NCBI GenBank assembly: GCA_964518595.1
Contig: CAZFHA010000013.1
Location: 1 to 64,000 of the forward strand
Direction of reading: 5' to 3'
Length of the DNA stretch: 64,000 bases
From: CAZFHA01 sp964518595
Lineage (GTDB): Bacteria; Bacillota; Clostridia; Saccharofermentanales; Saccharofermentanaceae
Notes under the pieces: model-generated
Database searches by the model: none
What the model was told of the DNA's origin: nothing
Seen by the model: only the letters and a program-made list of their open reading frames with translations
Made by a program: the position numbers and the translations under genes
In this document: one piece after another, positions 17,556-26,156 of the stretch
Layout: every line of letters begins with the position of its first letter
Numbering within the stretch: position 1 is the first letter of the stretch

Positions 17556-18480
17556 ATGACTCTCCCAAGCAATGTACTAAAATTGCCTTGTGAGCGTGCA
17601 ATCGGTTTTCGGCTTCATCAAAAACCACGGAATAATTGGAATCCATAACTTCGGCACTGACTTCATAGCCCCGGTAGGCGGGCAAACAATGCATAAAAAT
17701 AGCACCGGGAGCGGCTAAAGACATCAATTTATTATTTACTTGATACTCCTTAAAGAGCTCAATCCGAGAGGCTTTCTCCTCTTCTTGACCCATGCTAATC
17801 CAAGTGTCTGTGTAAACGACGTCTGCTCCGCGGATGGCCTCTTCTGCACTGTCAGTAATTTGAACAGTGCTTTTAGTTACTTTGGCATCGACTAAAGCTT
17901 GGTTCACAAAAAAATCCGGACAGCGGTGACTGGCGGGGGTTGCAACAGCTATATCCATCCCGGCCTTAGCGCAGGCTTGCAGCAGTGAGTTAGCGACATT
18001 ATTACCATCACCTACATAGCATAGCTTTAACCCAGCTAACCGACCTTTATGTTCCAAAATAGTTAGTAAGTCGGCTAAGGCTTGTGTAGGATGTTGCTCG
18101 TCGGTTAAGCCGTTAATAATAGGAATGGAGCCAAAGGTGGCTAAATCTACCACGTCTTGGTGCGAAAAGGTACGGATCATAATACCGTCCAACATTCCTG
18201 ACAGAACATTAGCCGTATCATAAATGGATTCACCTCGGCCCAATTGAATATCATTAGAAGAGAGAAAAAGACTTTGACCACCTAGCTGATACATGCCTAC
18301 CTCAAAGGCTACCCTGGTTCTGGTAGAAGATTTGCTAAAAATCATCCCCAAAGATTTTCCTGCCAATAGGGGGTGAGAAATGCCCGCCTTGGTTTCTTTT
18401 TTCAGCTTAAGGGCCAAACTCAGAAGAGACTGTAGTTGATCAATAGAAATATCTTCATGAAAGTCAATAAAATGTTTCAT
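17542..18480 (-). CDS. argF: Ornithine carbamoyltransferase
   Basis: Converts ornithine and carbamoyl phosphate to citrulline. The 312-residue protein has the carbamoyl phosphate motif SSTRTRVAFE, the HPTQALADLL motif and the ornithine-binding HCLPAYRG. It is the fourth gene of a minus-strand argC-argB-argD-argF-GNAT operon, 48 bases after argD, with GAAAGGAA before the ATG. argF could also be a catabolic arcB, but the biosynthetic neighbours favour ArgF. Confidence 0.96.
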   Translation of the reverse strand: MKHFIDFHEDISIDQLQSLLSLALKLKKETKAGISHPLLAGKSLGMIFSKSSTRTRVAFEVGMYQLGGQSLFLSSNDIQLGRGESIYDTANVLSGMLDGIMIRTFSHQDVVDLATFGSIPIINGLTDEQHPTQALADLLTILEHKGRLAGLKLCYVGDGNNVANSLLQACAKAGMDIAVATPASHRCPDFFVNQALVDAKVTKSTVQITDSAEEAIRGADVVYTDTWISMGQEEEKASRIELFKEYQVNNKLMSLAAPGAIFMHCLPAYRGYEVSAEVMDSNYSVVFDEAENRLHAHKAILVHCLGESYDLP

Positions 18481-18528
18481 AATAAGTTCCTTTCTGTATG
18501 CAGAAACACAGTAAATCCTTCGCCGTTT

Positions 18529-19719
18529 TTATAGGATTTCAGCCAAAAAATTACTAAAACTTTGTATCTCTTGCTTTTTGACGTTGAGGGGAGGGGCAAG
18601 CCGAAGAACACGATCGCCGATACTTCCTACTAAAAATCCGGCAGCCAAAGCTTTATTCTTAATTTCGACGGCTACTGGCTGATGAAACTCAATACCTACA
18701 AGAAGTCCTAAACCCCGAATTTCCTTGATGGCCGATTTGTTTTTGCTAATTCGGGTTAATTTTTTACGTAAAAGAAGAGCGACAATTTGAACATTTTGCA
18801 GTAAATTCTTGTGGTCGATCTCTTTTAAGACTGCCAAAGCAGCAGCTGCTGCCAGAGGGTTGCCGCCAAAAGTACTACCATGATCGCCGGGAAGAAAGGC
18901 AGAGGCGTACTTCTCCGTTGCCAACATTGCACCAATAGGGACTCCTCCGCCCAGTCCTTTAGCGGAAGTAAGAATATCGGGAACAATCCCAAATTGTTCG
19001 TAAGCATAAAGGGTGCCGGTCCGGCCAACCCCGGTTTGGACTTCGTCGAGAATAAGCGGAACATCAAATCGACTGCAAAAACTTCTTACAGCGGTTAAAT
19101 ACTCTCTCGTAGCAGGGATGACGCCACTTTCACCCTGAATGGGCTCTAGCATTACCGCGCAGGTATCTTTATCAATGAGCTTGGCCATAGCATCAATATC
19201 ATTAAAAGGCACATGAACAAATCCATCAGGCAAGGGATGAAACATACGATTATACTTCTCCTGTCCGGTGGCTGTTGCCGTAGCGATGGTACGACCATGG
19301 AAAGACTGTTTGGCCGTGATGATCTTGCGTCGAGGAGTCCCTTGGCGGTAAAAATAGGTACGGGCTAATTTTAGTGCTGCTTCATTGGCCTCGGCACCAC
19401 TATTGCACAAAAAGACTCTATCGGCAAAGGTGCGTTTTACTAAGGCTTGCGCCAGTTCGGCCTGCTCTTCTATATAGTATAAAGAAGAACAGTGAATGAA
19501 TTTTTTTGCTTGATCAGCAATTGCTTTCACAAGACGTGGGTTAGCGTGACCTAAGCTGTTAACCGCAATACCCCCAAGAAGGTCAAGGTATTTTTTGTCC
19601 TCGGTGTCATAAAGATAAGAACCTTTGCCATGGGTAAAGCAGACCGGCATGCGTTCACCAAAGGTGTTGCAATAGTATTCTTTGTCCAGTCGCATGACCC
19701 GTTCCAATTTTTTATCCAT
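18529..19719 (-). CDS. argD: Acetylornithine aminotransferase
   Basis: PLP-dependent class III aminotransferase that converts N-acetylglutamate semialdehyde to N-acetylornithine. The PLP lysine lies in TSAKGLGGGVPIGAM, after LILDEVQTGVGRTG. Length 396 is typical. It is 20 bases downstream of argB and 48 upstream of argF. Confidence 0.96.
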   Translation of the reverse strand: MDKKLERVMRLDKEYYCNTFGERMPVCFTHGKGSYLYDTEDKKYLDLLGGIAVNSLGHANPRLVKAIADQAKKFIHCSSLYYIEEQAELAQALVKRTFADRVFLCNSGAEANEAALKLARTYFYRQGTPRRKIITAKQSFHGRTIATATATGQEKYNRMFHPLPDGFVHVPFNDIDAMAKLIDKDTCAVMLEPIQGESGVIPATREYLTAVRSFCSRFDVPLILDEVQTGVGRTGTLYAYEQFGIVPDILTSAKGLGGGVPIGAMLATEKYASAFLPGDHGSTFGGNPLAAAAALAVLKEIDHKNLLQNVQIVALLLRKKLTRISKNKSAIKEIRGLGLLVGIEFHQPVAVEIKNKALAAGFLVGSIGDRVLRLAPPLNVKKQEIQSFSNFLAEIL

Positions 19720-19739
19720 AGATGATTTTACCCTCCAAT

Positions 19740-20663
19740 TTATATTTTTTCGCCCTGAAAATAAGGTCGTCGTTCTTTGGTAATCATGGTACCAATTCCC
19801 CTATTCGTAAAAATTTCAAGTAATAAACAGTGGGGAACCCGTCCGTCAATAATATGAGCTCGTCCCACACCCTGTCTAATTGTCTCTAAACAGCCCAAAA
19901 CTTTAGGGATCATTCCTCCAGAAATTACCCCGGTACTAATAAGATCTTCGATTTCTGCTTCCGTTAAGACGGGAAAAACTTGCTCAGTTCCATCAGGCAA
20001 GAGTCCCTTAACGCCGGGAACATCCGTTAAAGTCATTAACTTTTCTGCCTTAAGTGCAACGGCGATTTCGGCGGCGACGGTATCAGCATTAATATTATAG
20101 CTTTGTCCGTCAGCACCCACACCGATAGGAGCTACTACCGGAATATACTCGTCTCCAGCCAACATTTCCAATACTTTGATATTAATCTTAGTGATTTTAC
20201 CCACAAAACCAATATCCAGAGGTTGGCCATCTTCATCTTCACGCAGCTGCTCACACTCAATTAAATGACCGTCAATGCCACAGATTCCAATAGCCTTGGC
20301 ACCTTTCTGACCTAGGGTCGCAACAATCTCTTTATTCGTTTTTCCCACAAGAACCATTTGAGCAACAGCCATGGTGGGCTCATCTGTTACTCGTAGCCCC
20401 TTTTGGAATTGAGAAGATATATTCATCTTAGTGAGCATACTACTAATATCCGGGCCACCACCGTGAACGAGAACAGGGTTAATTCCAATGTATTTAAGCA
20501 GGGTAACATCTTCCATAACGGAGTTTTTTAGCTCGTCATTAATCATGGCATTTCCACCGTATTTGATAACAACGGTTTTCCCGGCTAGACTTTGGATGTA
20601 GGGCAAAGCTTCAATCAGAATTTCAGCCTTTGAGATAAATTCTTGCATGGATGTAGTTGTCAT
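19740..20663 (-). CDS. argB: Acetylglutamate kinase
   Basis: Phosphorylates N-acetylglutamate in arginine synthesis. The 307-residue protein has the amino acid kinase motif VVIKYGGNAM at residues 31-40, VHGGGPDIS and NINADTVAAEIA. The N-terminal helix (residues 5-27) is the extension found in hexameric, arginine-inhibited enzymes, so feedback inhibition by arginine is likely. argC lies 18 bases upstream. Confidence 0.96.
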   Translation of the reverse strand: MTTTSMQEFISKAEILIEALPYIQSLAGKTVVIKYGGNAMINDELKNSVMEDVTLLKYIGINPVLVHGGGPDISSMLTKMNISSQFQKGLRVTDEPTMAVAQMVLVGKTNKEIVATLGQKGAKAIGICGIDGHLIECEQLREDEDGQPLDIGFVGKITKINIKVLEMLAGDEYIPVVAPIGVGADGQSYNINADTVAAEIAVALKAEKLMTLTDVPGVKGLLPDGTEQVFPVLTEAEIEDLISTGVISGGMIPKVLGCLETIRQGVGRAHIIDGRVPHCLLLEIFTNRGIGTMITKERRPYFQGEKI

Positions 20664-20681
20664 AACAAGTTCCTTTCTTTC

Positions 20682-21734
20682 CTACTTATGCTCACCGTGT
20701 AGGGGTGCCAATCCGGTAGTTTCATCATAGCCCTGCATAATATTTAGGGCTTGAACCGCTTGGGCGGCAGCACCTTTACCTAAATTGTCTATGGCACTAA
20801 ATATTTTAATCTTACCAGTTCTTTCATCCTTACGTATAGCTATATCAATGAAATTGCTGTTTTCAACATAGCGGGTTTCTGGTAGCGTCTTTTGGTCCAA
20901 GAGTCTTACAAAGGGCTCATCTTTATAGAATTCGGCAAAGAGATTTTCCAGATCGCTTATAGCTGTGCCAGGGTCAACTAAATCGGCATAAACACTGGCT
21001 AACATACCTCTTCTAATGGGCGCCAAGTGAGGGGTAAAACTAATAACCATATTTTTACCGGCCAGGAAGCCTAGCTCCTGTTCAATTTCCGGCGTATGCC
21101 GGTGAGAAATTACGCCATAGGGTTTAATACTCTCTGTACTTTCGCAGAAGGAAAAGGCAAGATCACTTTTTCTACCCGCACCGGAGATCCCCGAAAAAGC
21201 GTCAATAATAATTCCTTTGCTATCTATTACGTTATTGGCTATGAGAGGCGCTAATGCTAATAGGCTACAGGTAGGATAGCAGCCGGGATTAGCTACCAAA
21301 GAGGCAGATTCTAGTCGGCTACGATATAGCTCCGGCAGGCCATAAACAGCGGAAGACAGAAGCTCAGGAGCCGGATGGGTTAGCTTGTAAGCTTCTTCAT
21401 AGACTTGGAAATTTCGAAAACGAAAATCACCGCTATGGTCAATAACTTTTAGACCAGCTTGTAAAAGGGTCGGAACTAGTTTAGCCGATACACCATGAGG
21501 GAGGGCGGTTATAACTAGATCACAGTCATTGGCAATGGCCGGATTAAAATCTTCCTCAAGCTTTAGATCGCAGATACCTCTAAGAGCAGGATATATATCG
21601 GAAAAAGCTTGGCCGCTAAAGCTTTTAGAGGTTAGATGCTGTAATGTAATGTAAGGATGCGTCGCTAAAAGACGCACTAACTCCGCCCCTACATAGCCGG
21701 TACTACCAATAATTCCAATGCGAGTTTTCTTCAT
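20682..21734 (-). CDS. argC: N-acetyl-gamma-glutamyl-phosphate reductase
   Basis: NADPH-dependent reductase, third step of arginine synthesis. The 350-residue protein has the NADP-binding IGIIGSTGYVGAELVRLL at the N terminus and the catalytic Cys in NPGCYPT. It is the first gene of the arg operon, with GGAGGAGCAATATG at the start. A promoter, a palindrome and an ArgR-like box lie upstream. Confidence 0.96.
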   Translation of the reverse strand: MKKTRIGIIGSTGYVGAELVRLLATHPYITLQHLTSKSFSGQAFSDIYPALRGICDLKLEEDFNPAIANDCDLVITALPHGVSAKLVPTLLQAGLKVIDHSGDFRFRNFQVYEEAYKLTHPAPELLSSAVYGLPELYRSRLESASLVANPGCYPTCSLLALAPLIANNVIDSKGIIIDAFSGISGAGRKSDLAFSFCESTESIKPYGVISHRHTPEIEQELGFLAGKNMVISFTPHLAPIRRGMLASVYADLVDPGTAISDLENLFAEFYKDEPFVRLLDQKTLPETRYVENSNFIDIAIRKDERTGKIKIFSAIDNLGKGAAAQAVQALNIMQGYDETTGLAPLHGEHK

Positions 21735-21775
21735 ATTGCTCCTCCTTGCCTATTTTCAGCCTAATTATTTAAATG

Positions 21776-21808
21776 TAGTCGAATCAACATTTGCTGCTGA
21801 TCCGACTA
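21776..21808 (-). promoter_or_regulatory. Palindrome over the argC promoter start region
   Basis: TAGTCGAATCA (21776-21786) and TGATCCGACTA (21798-21808) form an inverted repeat, 10 of 11 positions. A minus-strand promoter candidate has TATAGT at 21805-21810 and TTATGT at 21828-21833, 17 bases apart. The repeat therefore covers the -10 box and the start point, where a repressor could bind. A 5'-UTR hairpin is the alternative. Confidence 0.4.
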
Positions 21809-21861
21809 TAAAATGAACGTAAAAGTAACATAAAATCGAATTTAATATTTATACAGAATAG

Positions 21862-21875
21862 TGCATAAATAATCA
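21862..21875 (-). promoter_or_regulatory. ArgR-box-like site upstream of argC
   Basis: TGCATAAATAATCA matches the ArgR consensus TGAATAAAAATTCA at 11 of 14 positions. It lies about 30 bases upstream of the argC -35 candidate. A single weak box is not proof of ArgR control. Confidence 0.35.
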
Positions 21876-22094
21876 AAAGGCAAGGTTTTTTACTGTTTTT
21901 GCAGATTTTTGGTTAAAGTATACAATTACTGGGCGACTTTTATGTAGTTTGTGCAACAGAGGAATGAAGGTATGTCCAAAAAGAAAGGAAAAGTTTTGGT
22001 TATTTTTGCATATAGTATGTTTGGGTATACGATGATATAGTTGTGTTGTGCTAAAAATTTGAATAGTGCGATATGAATTTTGGAGGTATTTGAA

Positions 22095-23222
22095 ATGGCA
22101 AGTCTATCTTTACGGAATGTCTACAAGAAGTACGATGGTGGTGTTGTAGCCGTTAGCGATTTTCAATTAGAAATTGCAGACAAAGAATTTATCATTCTCG
22201 TTGGCCCTTCCGGTTGCGGTAAGTCAACCACTCTCAGAATGATTGCCGGTCTTGAAGACATCTCAGAAGGTGAAATTTACATTGGAGATCGCCTGATCAA
22301 CGATGTACTTCCAAAAGATCGTGATATAGCAATGGTGTTTCAGAACTACGCCTTGTATCCCCATATGACTGTATTTGATAACATGGCTTTTGGCCTTAAA
22401 CTTCGCAAGATGCCTAAGGAAGAAATTAAGCGTCGTGTTAGCGAAGCCGCTAAGATTTTGGAAATTGAGCACTTGCTTGATCGTAAACCTAAAGCTTTGT
22501 CCGGTGGGCAGAGACAGCGTGTTGCTTTAGGGCGTGCAATCGTTCGTGATCCTAAAGTTTTCTTAATGGATGAGCCCCTGTCAAACTTGGATGCTAAGCT
22601 CCGTGTTCAGATGCGTGTTGAAATTACCAAGCTGCACCAGCGTTTGCAGACCACCTTTATCTATGTTACTCACGACCAGACTGAAGCTATGACCATGGGT
22701 ACACGTATCGTTGTTATGAAGGATGGCTTTATCCAACAAGTAGCTTCCCCTACTCAGCTGTACGAGAATCCTCGGAACACTTTTGTAGCTGGATTTATTG
22801 GTATGCCTCCTATGAACTTTATCAACGGTGTAATTAAGAATGAGGGTGGTGCCATTTGGGTAGCCTTTGAAGAGAACAAAGTCAAATTACCTGCTGAGTA
22901 TACGGCTGAAAATTTAAGCCAGTATATTGGTAAAGAAGTAATTTTTGGTGTTCGTCCTGAAGCTATTTCCGATGACCAGCAATATGTTGAAGCTCATCCT
23001 GATGTAACTTTTAAGGCTGATGTGGATGTTGTAGAAATGATGGGTGCTGAGACCAATCTCTATGTTACAGTTAATGGCGCACTGCAATTAACCTGTAGAG
23101 AAGATCCAACAACCTCTAAGTCCAAAGTAGGTGAAACCGTTCGTTTGGCCATTGATACCAACCGTATTCACTTGTTTGACAAAGAGTCTGAAGAGAAAAT
23201 TAAAATTGAAGCCAAGGCTTAA
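22095..23222 (+). CDS. CUT1 sugar ABC transporter ATPase (MsmK/UgpC type)
   Basis: A 375-residue ATP-binding protein that powers carbohydrate importers. It has the P-loop GPSGCGKST, the signature LSGGQRQRVALGRAIVRDP, LMDEPLSNLDAKLR, and the C-terminal TOBE-type regulatory domain from about residue 240. ATG 22095 was chosen because TGGAGGT (22081-22087) precedes it. No permease or binding protein is adjacent, and a terminator follows, so it is an orphan ATPase. Such proteins often serve several CUT1 importers, and the one at 53948 lacks an ATPase. Confidence 0.93.
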   Translation: MASLSLRNVYKKYDGGVVAVSDFQLEIADKEFIILVGPSGCGKSTTLRMIAGLEDISEGEIYIGDRLINDVLPKDRDIAMVFQNYALYPHMTVFDNMAFGLKLRKMPKEEIKRRVSEAAKILEIEHLLDRKPKALSGGQRQRVALGRAIVRDPKVFLMDEPLSNLDAKLRVQMRVEITKLHQRLQTTFIYVTHDQTEAMTMGTRIVVMKDGFIQQVASPTQLYENPRNTFVAGFIGMPPMNFINGVIKNEGGAIWVAFEENKVKLPAEYTAENLSQYIGKEVIFGVRPEAISDDQQYVEAHPDVTFKADVDVVEMMGAETNLYVTVNGALQLTCREDPTTSKSKVGETVRLAIDTNRIHLFDKESEEKIKIEAKA

Positions 23223-23247
23223 TAGAAGTATAAATAATGTGATTTTT

Positions 23248-23288
23248 AACCGGTTTTCCATTAAGAAAGCCGGTTTTTCTATTTTTTT
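23248..23288 (+). terminator. Rho-independent terminator
   Basis: AACCGGTTTTC (23248-23258) pairs with GAAAGCCGGTT (23265-23275), with one G-U pair, followed by TTTTCTATTTTTTT. Confidence 0.88.
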
Positions 23289-23297
23289 GTTATAATA

Positions 23298-23326
23298 TTG
23301 AAACATGGCTGTGAAACAGGTAAGAT
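23298..23326 (+). promoter_or_regulatory. Promoter of the PucR/CdaR-like regulator
   Basis: TTGAAA (23298-23303) and TAAGAT (23321-23326) are separated by 17 bases, just after the upstream terminator. Confidence 0.45.
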
Positions 23327-23402
23327 AAAATAGTTATGTTGGCGAGGTATAGAAACCATTAACCAATTCGCAGTATTGCGGGAATGTGTGTAGGTGAATG
23401 CG

Positions 23403-24500
23403 ATGGAAGAAATAAAAAAGTGTATTCGAGAAGTTGGTCAGATATTAGATGCAACAATAGGTGTGGTTGATTCAACTGGACTAATTTTAGCTTGTACTGA
23501 TTCTGCCTTGGAAGGACTGGAAGATGCGGCCGTGAGGTCTGCGGTTCTTTCTGAGGAAGAAAGTGTAAGTGTTCAAGAGAAGACCTATATTAAGATTCCA
23601 GTGGCAGAACAGCAATACTATGTTGCTTTTATTAATGGAGTCGATCAGATTTCTCAAAACTATTTACAGCTTGTCTCCAACTGGATTAGGGCGGCTTTGC
23701 GTGAGCGGAACACGGATGCAGAGCGGGAAACCTTTATCAAGAATATTCTTTTAGAAAATGAATTGCCCGGGGATATCCCCTTAAAAGCCAGAGAATTTAA
23801 GATTCCCTACGCAGCACGTCGAATTGTATTTTTGATTCGAGTACCTCAGAGTGAAGGGCCGTCTTGTGTTGAAGTTCTACACAATTTGTTTCCTGATCGG
23901 CGTAGCCATTACATTATGGCAATGGACGAAGAAACTCTGGTCGTACTGGCAGAAACTGGCGAGGACATTGAGGCTTCTATCGAAGAGAGTAGCAAAATGA
24001 TTCTGGATAACTTAAATACAGAGAGTATGTCCAAGATTTATATTGGTATCGGTATGGTAGCCGAAACGATGAAAGATGCAGCTAAATCTTATCGGGAAGC
24101 TACTATGGCGTTACGGGTAGGAAGTATCTTCGAAAATGACCAGTACGTTATGCGCTATGACAAGTTGGGGCTAGGACGTCTAATTTATCAGCTTCCGCCA
24201 ACGCTCTGTAACATGTTTTTAGATGAAGTATTTGCCAAGGGCGCTTATGAATCACTAGATTCTGAGACCCTACTGACTATTTCTAAATTTTTCGAGAATA
24301 ACCTGAATGGCAGTGAGACCTCAAGGCGTTTGTTTGTTCACAGAAACACCTTGGTATATCGTTTGGATAAAGTCCAGAAGATTACAGGTCTAGATTTGCG
24401 TAGTTTTGATGATGCAGTTTTATTTAAATTAGCATCTATGGTTCGGACTTATTTGGAAAAGCAAGATAAGAATGGTCGCCTGTCTTCGGGTAAGTGGTAA
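23403..24500 (+). CDS. PucR/CdaR-type transcriptional regulator
   Basis: A 365-residue protein with an N-terminal region resembling the CdaR sugar-diacid-recognition domain (about 1-120), a middle GGDEF-like region, and the PucR-type C-terminal helix-turn-helix RNTLVYRLDKVQKITGLDLR near residues 324-343. ATG 23403 follows AGGTG by 6 bases; GTG 23394 is possible. It lies 24 bases upstream of ftsE, so it is probably co-transcribed with the divisome genes. Ligand and targets are unknown. Confidence 0.8.
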   Translation: MEEIKKCIREVGQILDATIGVVDSTGLILACTDSALEGLEDAAVRSAVLSEEESVSVQEKTYIKIPVAEQQYYVAFINGVDQISQNYLQLVSNWIRAALRERNTDAERETFIKNILLENELPGDIPLKAREFKIPYAARRIVFLIRVPQSEGPSCVEVLHNLFPDRRSHYIMAMDEETLVVLAETGEDIEASIEESSKMILDNLNTESMSKIYIGIGMVAETMKDAAKSYREATMALRVGSIFENDQYVMRYDKLGLGRLIYQLPPTLCNMFLDEVFAKGAYESLDSETLLTISKFFENNLNGSETSRRLFVHRNTLVYRLDKVQKITGLDLRSFDDAVLFKLASMVRTYLEKQDKNGRLSSGKW

Positions 24501-24524
24501 GACAGGCCGACATGGAGGACAATT

Positions 24525-25241
24525 TTGATTCATTTTGATGATGTCTTTATGACATACAAGACTGGAACAGATGCGTTGCGGGGTGTGACTTTTTCAGTAG
24601 AAAAGGGCGAATTCGTATTTATAATTGGCAAAAGTGGTTCCGGCAAATCTACCTTAATCAAGTTATTAACCAGAGAAGAGAAGCCGACATCGGGCTTAGT
24701 AGCGATTGACGGCTTCCCTATCTCAAAAATGTCTCGTGGACTTATTCCTGTACTCCGTAGGCATGTAGGCATGATTTTTCAGGACTTTCGCTTAATTGAG
24801 AGTAAGAATGTTTTTGAAAATATTGCCTTTGCTGGCGAAATTGTGGGTATGCCAAGAAAGAAGCTTATTCAGACGGTAGACATTGTCCTTAGTATTGTAG
24901 GTCTTCGTCATAAAGCGGCTGCGCTGCCCCAGGAGCTTTCCGGTGGTGAGCAACAAAGAGTTGCGATTGCACGAGCGATGGTTAATAACCCACAGCTAAT
25001 TCTGGCTGATGAACCAACAGGTAATCTTGATCCTTTGACCAGCGAATCAATTATGGCTCTGCTGGAGGAAATTAATCGTAATGGTACTACTGTCTTAATT
25101 TGTACTCACGATAGCAATTTAGTGAACCGAATGAAGAAGCGGGTGGTGGAAATTGCATCCGGGAAAATTATTCGGGATGAAAAGGGCGGCGAGTATTCCT
25201 TTGTGGCTGCAGCCCCTGAACAAGAGGCGGTGGTGGTGTGA
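24525..25241 (+). CDS. ftsE: Cell division ATP-binding protein FtsE
   Basis: ATPase of the FtsEX complex, which links the divisome to peptidoglycan hydrolases. The 238-residue protein has the P-loop GKSGSGKST, the signature LSGGEQQRVAIARAM and ADEPTGNLDP. The start is TTG 24525: GGAGGA at 24515-24520 lies 4 bases upstream, and the translation begins with the family-typical MIHFDDVFMTY. The stop overlaps ftsX by 4 bases. Confidence 0.95.
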   Translation: MIHFDDVFMTYKTGTDALRGVTFSVEKGEFVFIIGKSGSGKSTLIKLLTREEKPTSGLVAIDGFPISKMSRGLIPVLRRHVGMIFQDFRLIESKNVFENIAFAGEIVGMPRKKLIQTVDIVLSIVGLRHKAAALPQELSGGEQQRVAIARAMVNNPQLILADEPTGNLDPLTSESIMALLEEINRNGTTVLICTHDSNLVNRMKKRVVEIASGKIIRDEKGGEYSFVAAAPEQEAVVV

Positions 25242-26137
25242 GTATGAGAGCATTTATCAATTCTGTAAAAGAAGGGTTCCAGGGCATTCTGCGCCACCCC
25301 CTAGTTACACTAGCATCGGTTTCAACCATTTTGCTTATGCTGCTTCTGATGTCTGCCTTTGTGATTTTTTCCGCTAATGCCCGGTTTATAATGAAGAATG
25401 TTGGGCAACAACCTCCTATTGAAGTTTATATGAATTTAAACTCCAGTGAAGTAGAGCGCGCAGGGGTTCAGGGCTATTTAGAATCTGATTCGGAGCGCAT
25501 TATTGCTTTTCAAATGACTTCTCCCAAAGAAAACTACGAATCCTTTAAACAGAATCTTGGCTCCAGTTCATCGATTCTTGATGACTTTGATTACAATCAA
25601 TATTTACCTTATATGTTTCGAATTCAGCTTGTAGATCCTGGCTATGCGAAGGAAGTTGCAGCTAAATTAGAAGCTTTACCTGGAGTAAATAAGGTGATGC
25701 AAGAGCAAAGGGTTATGACTTTTTTGACTCAGTCTATGCGTTACGTAAATATTGGAACTATTGTAGCCTTCAGCGTGCTTTTTGCTATTTCACTCTTTAT
25801 CATTTCTAACATGGTACGTATATCGGTATATTCCAGAGCCGATGAAATCTCCATCATGAAGTACATTGGGGCGACTAACGGATATATCCGTCTTCCATAC
25901 ATTGTGGAAGGAGCTATCGTTGGTCTCATTAGTGCTGTCTTGGCTTGGGGAATTACCTATCTTGCCTATGGGCGTATTTATGCCATGCTAATGTCTAAGA
26001 TTGAACCGGGCAGCTTCTATGCCCTTTTACCTATGGGATCACTATCCCAGATTATTCTGTTGGTCTGTGCCTTTTCAGGCATCTTAATTGGAGCTTTCGG
26101 TAGTGGCATTTCTGTCAGAAAGTACGTTCGTGTTTAA
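25238..26137 (+). CDS. ftsX: Cell division membrane protein FtsX
   Basis: Membrane partner of FtsE. The 299 residues show one N-terminal membrane segment at about 22-48, an extracellular loop of about 120 residues (PPIEVYMNLNSSEVERAGVQ onwards), and three C-terminal membrane segments. The start is GTG 25238 in a GTGA overlap with ftsE; ATG 25244 is an alternative. The extracellular loop should contact the hydrolase encoded next. Confidence 0.94.
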   Translation: MSMRAFINSVKEGFQGILRHPLVTLASVSTILLMLLLMSAFVIFSANARFIMKNVGQQPPIEVYMNLNSSEVERAGVQGYLESDSERIIAFQMTSPKENYESFKQNLGSSSSILDDFDYNQYLPYMFRIQLVDPGYAKEVAAKLEALPGVNKVMQEQRVMTFLTQSMRYVNIGTIVAFSVLFAISLFIISNMVRISVYSRADEISIMKYIGATNGYIRLPYIVEGAIVGLISAVLAWGITYLAYGRIYAMLMSKIEPGSFYALLPMGSLSQIILLVCAFSGILIGAFGSGISVRKYVRV

Positions 26138-26156
26138 CACAGGAAAGGAGCTATTT

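Larger units (their letters stand above)
21735..22094. other. Divergent intergenic region between argC and the MsmK-type gene
   Basis: A 360-base AT-rich region that must hold promoters for both directions. On the argC side it has a promoter, a palindrome over the -10 region and an ArgR-like box. On the other side only weak promoter matches were found, for example TTTGCA and TACGAT near 22010-22040. No gene was found here. Confidence 0.5.

Noticed and set aside
26088..26156. N-terminal extension of the M23 protein into ftsX
   Set aside because: A strong AAGGAG sits 6 bases before GTG 26157, and the extension would read through the end of ftsX.
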